From Pseudomaricurvus sp965656525 (GTDB lineage: Bacteria > Pseudomonadota > Gammaproteobacteria > Pseudomonadales > Cellvibrionaceae): 64,000 nt of DNA. Under the pieces are notes generated by a model. The model was given only the letters and a program-made list of their open reading frames with translations. It searched no databases and was not told where the DNA came from. The first letter of the stretch is position 1. Every line of letters starts with the position of its first letter. The stretch lies in assembly GCA_965656525.1 (NCBI GenBank), contig CBFHKY010000016.1, forward strand, positions 1 to 64,000, read 5' to 3'. A program made the translations under genes and the position numbers. Of the stretch, positions 7,645-16,102 are shown in pieces.

Positions 7645-7691
7645 ATCTGGCCACAGTTTCACAACTAATCTGTATACATACGGAGTCCAAG

Positions 7692-8261
7692 GTGTCAGAT
7701 CAAGAACAGACCAATCCCGAAGTAGAAGAAACCCTAGAAGAGGTTGCACAGGCTGCCGCTGATGGCGAGTCTTCAGACGCTCCTACCGTCGATGCGGTTC
7801 AGTCGGAGCTAGAAAGCCTCAGTTCTCAGTTGGCCGATGCTAAAGAGCAAGCGTTGAGAGCTCACGCCGACGCCCAAAATGCTCGTCGCCGAGCTGAGCA
7901 AGATGTGGAAAAAGCGCACAAGTTTGGTCAGGAAAAGCTGATCACGGATTTGTTGCCGATTGTCGACAACTTGGAACGTGCGCTGGATGTGATGGGTGAA
8001 GTGGGTGAGTCCATGAAGCCAATGGTCGAAGGTGTCGAGCTCACGCTTAAGTCGTTTCACGACACACTTAAAAAGCATCAGGTCGAAATGATTGACCCTG
8101 TTGGCGAGCCGTTTGACCCGCAGCTGCACCAGGCGATGACCATGGTGCCAAGCCCGGACGCGGAACCTAATTCAGTGATTAATGTGTTCCAAAAAGGTTA
8201 CACGTTGCATGGTCGTCTTGTGCGCCCTGCAATGGTCGTGGTTGCCAAAGCGCCGGAATAG
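7692..8261 (+). CDS. grpE: Nucleotide exchange factor GrpE
   Basis: The 189-residue protein starts at GTG with GGAG 6 nt before it (VSDQEQTNPEVEET). It has an acidic N-terminus, a long coiled coil (about 45-100: LESLSSQLADAKEQALRAHADAQNARRRAEQD) and the family box PIVDNLERALD. The C-terminal beta domain ends VLQKGY-like FQKGYTLHGRLVRPAMVVV. GrpE releases ADP from DnaK. The frame is open upstream to 7593, but that part covers the promoter and is not coding. Confidence 0.96.
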   Translation: MSDQEQTNPEVEETLEEVAQAAADGESSDAPTVDAVQSELESLSSQLADAKEQALRAHADAQNARRRAEQDVEKAHKFGQEKLITDLLPIVDNLERALDVMGEVGESMKPMVEGVELTLKSFHDTLKKHQVEMIDPVGEPFDPQLHQAMTMVPSPDAEPNSVINVFQKGYTLHGRLVRPAMVVVAKAPE

Positions 8262-8294
8262 GCGTGTTTTCTTAAAAAATTATGGCAACCCAGC

Positions 8295-8334
8295 GGGTGC
8301 AGGGGTTGAAAAATAAACACCTGCACTCATATAG
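8295..8334 (+). promoter_or_regulatory. Sigma-32-like promoter with overlapping inverted repeat before dnaK
   Basis: GTTGAAA (8305-8311) and ACTCAT (8325-8330), 13 nt apart, resemble a weaker RpoH promoter. The same stretch carries an inverted repeat GGGTGCAGG (8295-8303) / CCTGCACTC (8320-8328), 8 of 9 matched, which brackets the -35 element. It could alternatively be a weak grpE terminator or attenuator. Confidence 0.45.
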
Positions 8335-8420
8335 AGAGCAACTGGAGAACGAGCCCCTACATTGAATGGGTGTGAGACGTTCCCAAATTTCGTAAGTCAG
8401 CATTTTCGGAGAGTATCGAA

Positions 8421-10343
8421 ATGGGCAAGATTATAGGTATCGACCTTGGTACAACCAACTCATGTGTTGCGGTTCTTGAGGGCGATAAAGCAAAAGTCAT
8501 TGAAAACGCCGAAGGCGATCGTACCACTCCTTCTATCGTCGCTTTTACTGAAGACGGTGAAATTCTAGTGGGCCAAAGCGCTAAGCGCCAGTCGGTCACC
8601 AACCCTAAAAATACCTTAAACGCCGTTAAGCGTTTGATCGGTCGTAAGTTTAAAGACGACGTTGTGCAAAAAGACATCAGTATGGTGCCTTACGGTATTG
8701 TGTCAGCCGATAATGGCGATGCTTGGGTAGAAGTCAAAGGCGAAAAGAAAGCGCCGCCTCAGATTTCAGCTGAAGTGCTGAAAAAAATGAAGAAAACCGC
8801 CGAGGATTATCTGGGCGAAGCCGTTACTGAAGCTGTGATTACGGTTCCAGCTTATTTCAATGACTCTCAGCGCCAAGCCACTAAAGATGCCGGTAAGATT
8901 GCAGGTTTAGACGTTAAACGCATCATTAACGAGCCTACCGCTGCCGCGTTGGCTTACGGTATGGACAAAGCCAAGGGCGATCGCACCATTGCCGTTTACG
9001 ATTTGGGTGGTGGTACTTTTGATATCTCTATCATTGAAATCGCTGATGTCGATGGCGAACACCAGTTTGAAGTGTTGTCTACCAACGGTGACACCTTCTT
9101 GGGTGGTGAAGATTTTGATATGCGCTTGATTGAATACTTGGCTGCCGAGTTCAAGAAAGAAAGTGGTATTGATCTACACAACGATCCGCTGGCCTTGCAG
9201 CGTTTGAAAGAAGCTGCAGAAAAAGCCAAGATTGAGCTGTCCTCTTCACAGCAAACCGAAGTTAACCTGCCTTACATCACAGCTGATGCAACAGGTCCAA
9301 AACACTTGGTTGTGAAGTTGACACGTTCTAAGTTGGAATCGCTGGTAGAAGAGCTGGTAACCCGCTCGATGGCACCGGTTAAACAAGCCATTCAAGATGC
9401 TGGTTTGTCTGTTGGCGAGATTGACGATGTAATTTTGGTGGGTGGTCAAACCCGTATGCCATTGGTGCAAGCCAAAGTTGCCGAATTGTTTGGTAAAGAT
9501 GCACGTCGTGATGTGAACCCGGATGAAGCTGTTGCCATGGGTGCTGCGATTCAAGGTGCGGTTCTGGCCGGTGATGTGAAAGATGTTTTGTTGCTGGATG
9601 TATCACCACTGACCTTGGGCATCGAAACCATGGGTGGCGTGGCGACACCTTTGATCGAGAAGAACACCACCATCCCGACCAAAAAGTCTCAGATTTTCTC
9701 TACAGCTGATGACAATCAAACGGCGGTGACCATTCACGTTGTTCAAGGTGAGCGTAAGCAAGCGGCACAGAATAAGTCACTGGGTCGTTTTGATTTGGCT
9801 GATATCCCGCCTGCGCCACGCGGTATGCCGCAAGTTGAGGTGACGTTTGATATCGATGCCAACGGTATTCTAAACGTAAGCGCCAAAGACAAAGCTACCG
9901 GTAAAGAGCAATCTATCGTGATTAAGGCTTCTTCTGGCTTGAGCGATGAAGAAATTGAAGCCATGGTGCAAGATGCTGAGGCAAACGCTGAGGCGGATAA
10001 GAAGTTTGAAGAGCAAGTGACCGCTCGCAATACTTTGGATGGCCTGATCAGTGCAACCAAGAAGACCCTTGAAGAAGCTGGTGATAAGGCAACGGAAGAA
10101 GAGAAAACCGCTATTGAAGCCGCGCTGAAAGAGGCAGAAGAAGCCGTTCAGAGTGGTGACAAAGAAGCGATGGAAGCGGCAACGACTAAGTTGACTGAAG
10201 CTTCCGGTTCTCTGGCTCAGAAACTGTACGCTGAGCAGGCTGCACAAGCTGGATCGGCTGAAGGTGCTGCTGATGCCGGTGAAAGTGAGCCTGAAGATGG
10301 CGCTGTTGACGCTGAGTTTGAAGAAGTAAAAGACGAAAAGTAA
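8421..10343 (+). CDS. dnaK: Chaperone protein DnaK (Hsp70)
   Basis: The full-length 640-residue Hsp70 has IGIDLGTTNSCVAV (phosphate 1), VPAYFNDSQRQATKDAG, INEPTAAALAYG, VYDLGGGTFDISI and VILVGGQTRMP in the ATPase domain. The DVSPLTLGIET linker/substrate domain comes next, followed by the C-terminal lid and a disordered acidic tail ending EFEEVKDEK. It folds and protects proteins with DnaJ and GrpE, both encoded next to it. GGAGAG precedes the ATG. Confidence 0.99.
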   Translation: MGKIIGIDLGTTNSCVAVLEGDKAKVIENAEGDRTTPSIVAFTEDGEILVGQSAKRQSVTNPKNTLNAVKRLIGRKFKDDVVQKDISMVPYGIVSADNGDAWVEVKGEKKAPPQISAEVLKKMKKTAEDYLGEAVTEAVITVPAYFNDSQRQATKDAGKIAGLDVKRIINEPTAAALAYGMDKAKGDRTIAVYDLGGGTFDISIIEIADVDGEHQFEVLSTNGDTFLGGEDFDMRLIEYLAAEFKKESGIDLHNDPLALQRLKEAAEKAKIELSSSQQTEVNLPYITADATGPKHLVVKLTRSKLESLVEELVTRSMAPVKQAIQDAGLSVGEIDDVILVGGQTRMPLVQAKVAELFGKDARRDVNPDEAVAMGAAIQGAVLAGDVKDVLLLDVSPLTLGIETMGGVATPLIEKNTTIPTKKSQIFSTADDNQTAVTIHVVQGERKQAAQNKSLGRFDLADIPPAPRGMPQVEVTFDIDANGILNVSAKDKATGKEQSIVIKASSGLSDEEIEAMVQDAEANAEADKKFEEQVTARNTLDGLISATKKTLEEAGDKATEEEKTAIEAALKEAEEAVQSGDKEAMEAATTKLTEASGSLAQKLYAEQAAQAGSAEGAADAGESEPEDGAVDAEFEEVKDEK

Positions 10344-10353
10344 GTCTTTTTTG

Positions 10354-10405
10354 ATTGCTAGCTGCTAGCAATTCAAGTACTAACAGCGGCGCGGGTTTAC
10401 CCGCG
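10354..10405 (+). terminator. Two hairpins between dnaK and dnaJ
   Basis: A perfect palindrome ATTGCTAGC-T-GCTAGCAAT (10354-10372) is followed by CGCGGGT-TT-ACCCGCG (10390-10405) and TTTG. The second resembles a weak intrinsic terminator. Together they could reduce read-through from dnaK into dnaJ or stabilise the dnaK 3' end. Confidence 0.5.
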
Positions 10406-10470
10406 TTTGCTGTGTCTGATGGCTGAAAAACATAGCTTAAATTTGATCACACAACACTGAAGTAGAATTC

Positions 10471-11610
10471 ATGTCCAAGCGCGATTATTACGAAATTCTT
10501 GGTGTCGACCGCGGTATTGCCGAGAAAGACCTTAAAAAAGCCTATCGTCGAATTGCGATGAAATATCATCCTGATCGCAACCCAGACGACAAAGACGCTG
10601 AAGGGAAATTCAAAGAGGCCACAGAAGCTTACGAAGTATTGTCCGATGCACAAAAACGTGCTGCCTACGATCAGTACGGCCATGCTGGTGTGGATCAGCA
10701 AGGCGGTGGTTTTGGTGGCGGCGGTTTTGGCGGTGGCAGCGGCAGCTTCAGTGATATTTTTGGTGATGTGTTTGGTGACATCTTTGGTGGTGCTGGCGGT
10801 GGAGGCGGTCGCGGTGGCCCAGCGCGCGGCTCCGATCTGCGTTACACATTGGACTTAGAGCTGGAAGATGCCGTTAAGGGCACTACGGTTAAAATTCGTG
10901 TGCCGACATTAGTGAGCTGTAAGCCTTGTGATGGCAGTGGTGCAAAATCAGGCAGCAAGCCGACCACGTGTTCAACCTGTGGTGGTATAGGTCAGGTACG
11001 TATGCAGCAGGGTTTTTTCTCTGTGCAGCAAACGTGCCCCAATTGTCGTGGTAAAGGTTCCATCATCACTGATCCATGTAGTGCATGTCATGGGCATGGC
11101 CGAGTGGAAGAAACCAAAACCTTGTCTGTGAAAGTTCCACCGGGTGTGGATACTGGTGATCGCATTCGCTTGTCGGGTGAAGGTGAAGCGGGTACTGATG
11201 GTGGTCCTACTGGTGATCTTTATGTTCAGGTTTCCGTCAAAGAGCACAGTATCTTTGAGCGCGATGGTCGCAATTTGTATTGTGAGGTGCCGATTAACTT
11301 TGTTGACGCGGCGTTAGGTGGCGAAATTGAAGTGCCCACGTTGGATGGCCGCGTTAAGTTAAAAGTGCCTGCAGAAACACAGACCGGTAAGTTGTTCCGG
11401 CTGCGCAATAAAGGGGTTGTTCCTGTGCGTGGCGGTACCTCTGGTGATTTGTTGTGCCGTGTTATCGTGGAGACGCCAGTGAGCTTGAGCAACAAGCAGA
11501 AAGATTTGCTGAAAGAGTTCAAGGGCTCCATGGAAGGTACAAAAAACTCCCCAAAGCAGAGCACTTGGTTTGAGGGAATGAAAAACTTCTTTGGTGACAT
11601 GAAGTTATAA
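10471..11610 (+). CDS. dnaJ: Chaperone protein DnaJ (Hsp40)
   Basis: The 379-residue type I Hsp40 has a J-domain with HPD (KYHPDRNP, about residue 33), a long Gly/Phe-rich linker (70-125) and four zinc-finger repeats CKPCDGSG, CSTCGGIG, CPNCRGKG and CSACHGHG. C-terminal substrate-binding beta domains follow. It stimulates DnaK ATPase and delivers substrates. Confidence 0.98.
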   Translation: MSKRDYYEILGVDRGIAEKDLKKAYRRIAMKYHPDRNPDDKDAEGKFKEATEAYEVLSDAQKRAAYDQYGHAGVDQQGGGFGGGGFGGGSGSFSDIFGDVFGDIFGGAGGGGGRGGPARGSDLRYTLDLELEDAVKGTTVKIRVPTLVSCKPCDGSGAKSGSKPTTCSTCGGIGQVRMQQGFFSVQQTCPNCRGKGSIITDPCSACHGHGRVEETKTLSVKVPPGVDTGDRIRLSGEGEAGTDGGPTGDLYVQVSVKEHSIFERDGRNLYCEVPINFVDAALGGEIEVPTLDGRVKLKVPAETQTGKLFRLRNKGVVPVRGGTSGDLLCRVIVETPVSLSNKQKDLLKEFKGSMEGTKNSPKQSTWFEGMKNFFGDMKL

Positions 11611-11710
11611 ATACGAAATCGTGAGTTGAGTATGATGGCTGAAAAAGGGGCACTCCTCTTGTGGTTGTCTTTTTGCTTGCGGCTCGCGACTCGCAATCAG
11701 AGATAGGAAC

Positions 11711-12511
11711 ATGGTTAGAATTGCAGTGACTGGTGCAGCCGGTCGTATGGGAAAGACGCTCATTGAGGCGGTAACACTGGCCGAAGGTGCTGAGCTTACT
11801 GCGGCCCTAGAGCGACCAGACAGCTCTTTAGTAGGGGCGGATGCAGGTGAGTTATCCGGCTTGGGCAAAAACGGTGTGAAGATAGCGGGTAATCTGCTTG
11901 CCGTTATTGATGACTTTGATGTGCTGATTGACTTCACTGCGCCAGTTGCCACTTTGGCGAATGCGGAGGTGTGTGCCGCACACGGTAAGAAAATTGTTAT
12001 CGGTACGACCGGTTTTACGCCAGAGCAAGAAACTGAACTTTTGGCGTATCAGGTGGCGACAGCGTTGTGTAAGGCGGCTAATTTTTCAACGGGTGTTAAC
12101 GTGACGTTGAAGCTGCTGCGCCAAGCGGCTGAAATTCTAGGTGACGACTACGATATCGAAATCTACGAAGCCCATCATCGTCATAAAGTGGATGCTCCTT
12201 CAGGTACAGCACTTGCTATGGGCGAGGCTGTCGCCGAAGGCGTGAACCGCAACTTGCGTGAAGTTGCAGTATATGGACGTGAAGGGCAAACGGGTGCCCG
12301 TGATCGTGAAACCATCGGTTTTGCGACGGTTCGAGGCGGTGATGTTGTGGGTGATCATACTGTGATGTTTTTAGCAGATGGTGAGCGTGTCGAAATTACG
12401 CATAAAGCTTCTAGCCGTATGTCTTTTGCACGTGGTGCTGTTCGCGCTGCAACGTGGTTGAGTGATAAATCCCCTGGTCTCTATTCCATGCAGGATGTCT
12501 TGGGGTTGTAG
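11711..12511 (+). CDS. dapB: 4-hydroxy-tetrahydrodipicolinate reductase
   Basis: The 266-residue protein begins VRIAVTGAAGRMGKTLIEAV (NAD(P)H-binding GxxGRMG). It has the signature EIYEAHHRHKVDAPSGTAL, containing the catalytic His pair and Lys. DapB makes tetrahydrodipicolinate in the diaminopimelate/lysine pathway. It follows dnaJ by 100 bases, the usual gammaproteobacterial order before carA; here a chemoreceptor gene has come between dapB and carA. Confidence 0.98.
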   Translation: MVRIAVTGAAGRMGKTLIEAVTLAEGAELTAALERPDSSLVGADAGELSGLGKNGVKIAGNLLAVIDDFDVLIDFTAPVATLANAEVCAAHGKKIVIGTTGFTPEQETELLAYQVATALCKAANFSTGVNVTLKLLRQAAEILGDDYDIEIYEAHHRHKVDAPSGTALAMGEAVAEGVNRNLREVAVYGREGQTGARDRETIGFATVRGGDVVGDHTVMFLADGERVEITHKASSRMSFARGAVRAATWLSDKSPGLYSMQDVLGL

Positions 12512-12803
12512 CCTTTTTGCTATGGGCTTGGCTTAAAGCTTATAGCGTTTTCTTTTTCTGGGGCGATTGCAATTGTGATCGTTCTGGGGTCTCTGCTCGA
12601 TAGACTTTTTTTTTGATGTTTCTTTGTGCTCCTAGGGTGCTGCCCATTCTATGGTGTCACCGCGTTAGGCGGTATCTCACTTCTCGTTTAATCTCTGCAC
12701 TTTTCTTGTGAATTTGCTGTGTGCGTCTATTCTCATTGAAGGAAGAAGCGCAACTGTATGTCGTTTTGGCTAGGTTATCACACAGAAAGAAATCACCGTT
12801 TAC

Positions 12804-12830
12804 TAAAGATTTTGCCCTGCTGAACGATAC
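12804..12830 (+). promoter_or_regulatory. FliA (sigma-28) type promoter of the chemoreceptor gene
   Basis: TAAAGATT (12804-12811), an 11-nt spacer and AACGATAC (12823-12830) match the flagellar sigma consensus TAAAGTTT-N11-GCCGATAA at 7/8 and 5/8 positions, with the core CGATA intact. It is about 119 bases before the receptor ATG. Chemoreceptor genes are typically FliA-dependent. The rest of the 437-base gap 12512-12948 shows no gene. An inverted repeat GTACAGT...ACTGTAC (12852-12884) lies just after the predicted start point. Confidence 0.55.
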
Positions 12831-12948
12831 ATACAGTGACTAAGGCAGAAAGTACAGTTTAAGCTCGAAGGGGGCTCACTGTACAAACGAGCTAATGGGT
12901 TAGCCGGTAACTGCCACACTTAAAGCAACTGAAGCTGGAAATTACGTT

Positions 12949-14496
12949 ATGGGTAACCTGTCCTTAAAGTGGAAAGTTTTATTAGGAATTGTGCTGACCA
13001 GTGTCTTCGCCGTCGTCGTGGCGACTGTTGTTGCAGTACAGAGTGACATGACGCGTCTAAAAGATGCTGTTGCTCGCGATACAGTGACTCTGGCGAAAGT
13101 GGTGGGTGAAAGTACGGCTGGCGCGATGGCTTTTGGTGACACAGCATCCGCAGGAGCAACTTTAAAGGCGCTGTCTAACAGTAATCGTGTGGATGCAGCT
13201 GTGATCTATGATGACAGCGGCAATCCCTTCGTATGGTACGAGCGTGGCAATAAGAAAAACTCAGGCCCATTGCCGTCGGGTTTGCCCTCAAGAGCGGGTG
13301 CCGAAAAGTTGGATGTTGGCAGTGATGAAATCTTAATAATGGAATCGATCATTGCGGACGGTACTAAAATCGGCACAGTGTACATGCGCGCCAATTTAGA
13401 CGAGTTGGGCGAAGCTGTAGCCGAAGCCGCCTGGAGTTCTGTTGCCACGGTGATTGTGATCAGTTTGTTCGCGGTTGTCGTGTCGTTCTTCATTCAGCGC
13501 GGTATCGTGAACCCCATTAACGCCGCCGCCAACGCCTTGCGAGATATCGCTGAGGGTGAGGGTGATCTTACTCAGCGTCTGCCAGTGAACTCCGATGATG
13601 AGGTGGGCCAGCTGGCGCGGTCGTTTAATCGCTTTATCGAACGTGTGCACAGCATCATCTCTGAGTTCTCGGTGACGTCATCTGAATTGAGCGCTAGTGC
13701 ATTGAGCCTTTCAGGTACCGCAAAAGAGACCGAGCGTGGTGTGATCAGTCAGCAGTCCGAAATCCAGCAGGTTGTTGCAGCTGTGCGAGAAATGGCTTCT
13801 GTGGTGGAGAACGTCGCACATAATGTGTCTCAGGCTGCCGACAATGCAGAGCGTGCCGATACCGACGCCGAAGAGGGTAATCGGGTGGTGACGGCGACTA
13901 TGGCGCAAATTGAAAGCCTATCAAAAGACATTAATGTTGCCTCGGAAGTGATTGATAGACTGCAACAGGAAAGTGACAACATCGGCTCGGTTTTGGATGT
14001 TATTCGTGGAATCGCGGAGCAGACAAATTTGCTGGCTCTGAATGCGGCTATCGAAGCTGCTCGGGCTGGTGAGCAAGGCCGAGGCTTCGCGGTGGTTGCC
14101 GATGAGGTGAGGACTCTAGCTTCACGTACTCAGACTTCGACACAAGAAATTCAAGAAATGATTGAGCGCTTGCAGGCCGGTGCGAAAGAAGCTGTACAGA
14201 TGATGGAAAAGGGTACCAGTCAGGCCGGTGAGTCTGTGAGTCGTGCTGAAAAAGCCAGCCAGTCGCTGGATGCCATTACCGTCGGCGTGAGCATGATCAA
14301 AGACAAAACCAACCAGATTGCCAGTGCATCTGAAGAGCAAAGTGCAGCCACCCGGGAAATGGAGGGGAATATGGAAAATATTGCCCAAGTTGCGCGCCAA
14401 ACCTCGGAGGGGGCGGTGGAGATTGCTGCCAGTACGGCATCCCTGGCTGAAATGGCGACAAAAATGGAAGCGATTGTTAAGCAATTTCGAATCTGA
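12949..14496 (+). CDS. Methyl-accepting chemotaxis protein
   Basis: The 515-residue inner-membrane receptor has TM1 at about 8-30 and a short periplasmic sensor (30-160; GAMAFGDTASAGATLKAL and VDAAVIYDDSG suggest a CHASE8-like domain). TM2 lies at about 163-183, a HAMP domain at about 183-235 (NPINAAANALRDIAEGEGDLTQRL), and then the signalling coiled coil. The invariant hairpin tip EQTNLLALNAAIEAARAGEQGRGFAVVADEVR is present (here split for length). It controls CheA/CheW output. The ligand is unknown. It stands alone between dapB and carA. Confidence 0.95.
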   Translation: MGNLSLKWKVLLGIVLTSVFAVVVATVVAVQSDMTRLKDAVARDTVTLAKVVGESTAGAMAFGDTASAGATLKALSNSNRVDAAVIYDDSGNPFVWYERGNKKNSGPLPSGLPSRAGAEKLDVGSDEILIMESIIADGTKIGTVYMRANLDELGEAVAEAAWSSVATVIVISLFAVVVSFFIQRGIVNPINAAANALRDIAEGEGDLTQRLPVNSDDEVGQLARSFNRFIERVHSIISEFSVTSSELSASALSLSGTAKETERGVISQQSEIQQVVAAVREMASVVENVAHNVSQAADNAERADTDAEEGNRVVTATMAQIESLSKDINVASEVIDRLQQESDNIGSVLDVIRGIAEQTNLLALNAAIEAARAGEQGRGFAVVADEVRTLASRTQTSTQEIQEMIERLQAGAKEAVQMMEKGTSQAGESVSRAEKASQSLDAITVGVSMIKDKTNQIASASEEQSAATREMEGNMENIAQVARQTSEGAVEIAASTASLAEMATKMEAIVKQFRI

Positions 14497-14574
14497 GACG
14501 GGTGTTGAAAGAAGAGATCAATTTGCAGTCAATGGTATTGGACAGGTCAGGGGGCATTCGCGTACAATCCGCCA

Positions 14575-14698
14575 TCAGATCGATCTTGACCTATACCGTG
14601 TTTTAGCGTGTTGGATGAGCACTAACGTGCAGGTCCAAGGCGGCGGAAGGCAGATAAAGAAAAGCGAGGTGGAGCACAGTGTTTCATCTCGCTTTTTT
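14575..14698 (+). ncRNA. Candidate intergenic small RNA
   Basis: A possible promoter (TTGGAC 14538-14543, 19-nt spacer, TACAAT 14563-14568) is followed by a structured stretch ending at an intrinsic terminator. An internal hairpin TTGGA-TGA-GCAC-TAAC-GTGC-AGG-TCCAA spans 14611-14638 and has a tetraloop and symmetric internal loop. No open frame explains the stretch. It could instead be only the 3' UTR of the chemoreceptor gene. No RNA family is recognised. Confidence 0.3.
14660..14698 (+). terminator. Strong rho-independent terminator before carA
   Basis: AAAAGCGAGGTG and CATCTCGCTTTT pair around a 13-nt loop, with six to seven U residues after the stem. It ends the chemoreceptor transcript or the candidate small RNA. 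Confidence 0.85.
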
Positions 14699-14818
14699 GT
14701 AACTTAGCGCCAGACAATTCTTTAATCCAGACTATTATTGTGGTCAACGCCACTTGGATAACGTGCAGCATTGCGCGGTAGTGTCTCTCGGTCTACAGAA
14801 ATAGAATTGAAGTGAATT

Positions 14819-14844
14819 CGCCGAAGGGAACGTTCCCTTCGGCG
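14819..14844. repeat. Perfect 26-bp palindrome in the carA leader
   Basis: CGCCGAAGGGAAC is immediately followed by its exact reverse complement GTTCCCTTCGGCG, with no loop bases. It ends 34 nt before the carA start codon and 22 nt before its ribosome site. A hairpin or dyad operator is possible; no U run follows. The remainder of the 382-base gap 14497-14878 holds the terminator and candidate RNA listed separately. Confidence 0.9.
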
Positions 14845-14878
14845 GGATAATGAGCATGTCATTCCCGAGGAGGTTGGC

Positions 14879-16015
14879 TTGACCACTGGTGCCCAACGAC
14901 CCGCCATTTTAGTACTTGAAGATGGTAGTGTATTTAGAGGTGTTTCTATCGGAGCTGATGGAACCGCAGCAGGTGAGGTAGTGTTTAATACCTCCATAAC
15001 CGGTTATCAGGAAATAATCACCGACCCGTCCTACGCACAGCAGATTGTGACGTTAACCTACCCTCACATTGGTAGCGTAGGTACAAACAGCGAAGATGAG
15101 GAGTGTGATCGAATCTGGGCCAAGGGTCTTGTGATTCGTGATTTGCCCTTGCTGGCTAGCAATTTTCGTTCAGAGCAATCACTGGACGATTACTTAAAGC
15201 GGCATAATATCCAAGGTATCGCGGACATCGACACCCGTCGCCTGACTCGTATTTTACGGGATAAAGGCGCGCAAAACGGCTGCATAATGGCCGGCGACGT
15301 GGATGACGCTGAAGCCTTAAAAGTTGCTCAAAGCTTTGGTGGACTGAAAGGCTTGGATCTCGCAAAAGAGGTCACCACGGCTGAGTCTTACTCTTGGCAA
15401 GAAGGCAGCTGGCAGTTGGGTAAAGGTTTTTCTGCACCCACAGATTTCAGCTTTAAAGTTGTCGCTTACGATTACGGTGTTAAGCGCAATATCTTGCGTA
15501 TGCTCGTAGATCGCGGCTGTGATTTGACTGTCGTGCCCGCGAAGACTCCGGCAGCAGACGTGTTGGCCATGAACCCTGACGGTATTTTTCTTTCTAATGG
15601 ACCCGGCGATCCAGAGCCTTGCGATTACGCGATCACCGCTATTCAAGAGTTGCTGAAAACTGAGATCCCGGTGTTTGGAATCTGTCTTGGGCATCAACTG
15701 TTGGCTCTAGCGTCAGGTGCGCAAACCGTCAAAATGGGCTTGGGTCACCACGGCGGCAACCACCCAGTAAAAAACCTACAGGATGGCACGGTATTGATTA
15801 CTAGCCAAAATCACGGGTTTGCGGTGGATGAGGCGTCTTTGCCTGCAACGTTAACAGCGACCCATAAGTCGTTGTTTGATGGCTCGCTGCAGGGGATTCA
15901 TCGTACGGATAAGCCGGCGTTTAGCTTTCAGGGACACCCTGAAGCAAGCCCAGGCCCTCACGATGCAGCGCCGCTGTTTGATCACTTCATCGAGTTGATG
16001 GAAGCGCGCCGCTGA
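14879..16015 (+). CDS. carA: Carbamoyl-phosphate synthase small subunit
   Basis: The 378-residue protein starts at TTG; GAGGAGG lies 5 nt before it and no nearer ATG fits. Family features are DGSVFRGVSIGADG, TSITGYQEIITDPSYAQQIV, and the class I glutamine amidotransferase domain with FLSNGPGDP, nucleophile Cys in VFGICLGHQLLALA, and the His/Glu of FQGHPEASPGP. It supplies ammonia from glutamine to CarB for arginine and pyrimidine synthesis. Confidence 0.97.
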   Translation: MTTGAQRPAILVLEDGSVFRGVSIGADGTAAGEVVFNTSITGYQEIITDPSYAQQIVTLTYPHIGSVGTNSEDEECDRIWAKGLVIRDLPLLASNFRSEQSLDDYLKRHNIQGIADIDTRRLTRILRDKGAQNGCIMAGDVDDAEALKVAQSFGGLKGLDLAKEVTTAESYSWQEGSWQLGKGFSAPTDFSFKVVAYDYGVKRNILRMLVDRGCDLTVVPAKTPAADVLAMNPDGIFLSNGPGDPEPCDYAITAIQELLKTEIPVFGICLGHQLLALASGAQTVKMGLGHHGGNHPVKNLQDGTVLITSQNHGFAVDEASLPATLTATHKSLFDGSLQGIHRTDKPAFSFQGHPEASPGPHDAAPLFDHFIELMEARR

Positions 16016-16102
16016 TTCAGTGGCAGACACCCGACAACAGAGAACACAAAGCGAGGCTGCGGCAGCGTGCCGGCCTCGCCATCAGCGTCTAGCGAGAGCA
16101 AA

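Noticed and set aside
7669..7685. CTGTATACATACGGAG before grpE as a second LexA box
   Set aside because: The right half-site is GAG instead of CAG, and the end overlaps the grpE ribosome site GGAG, which explains those bases better.
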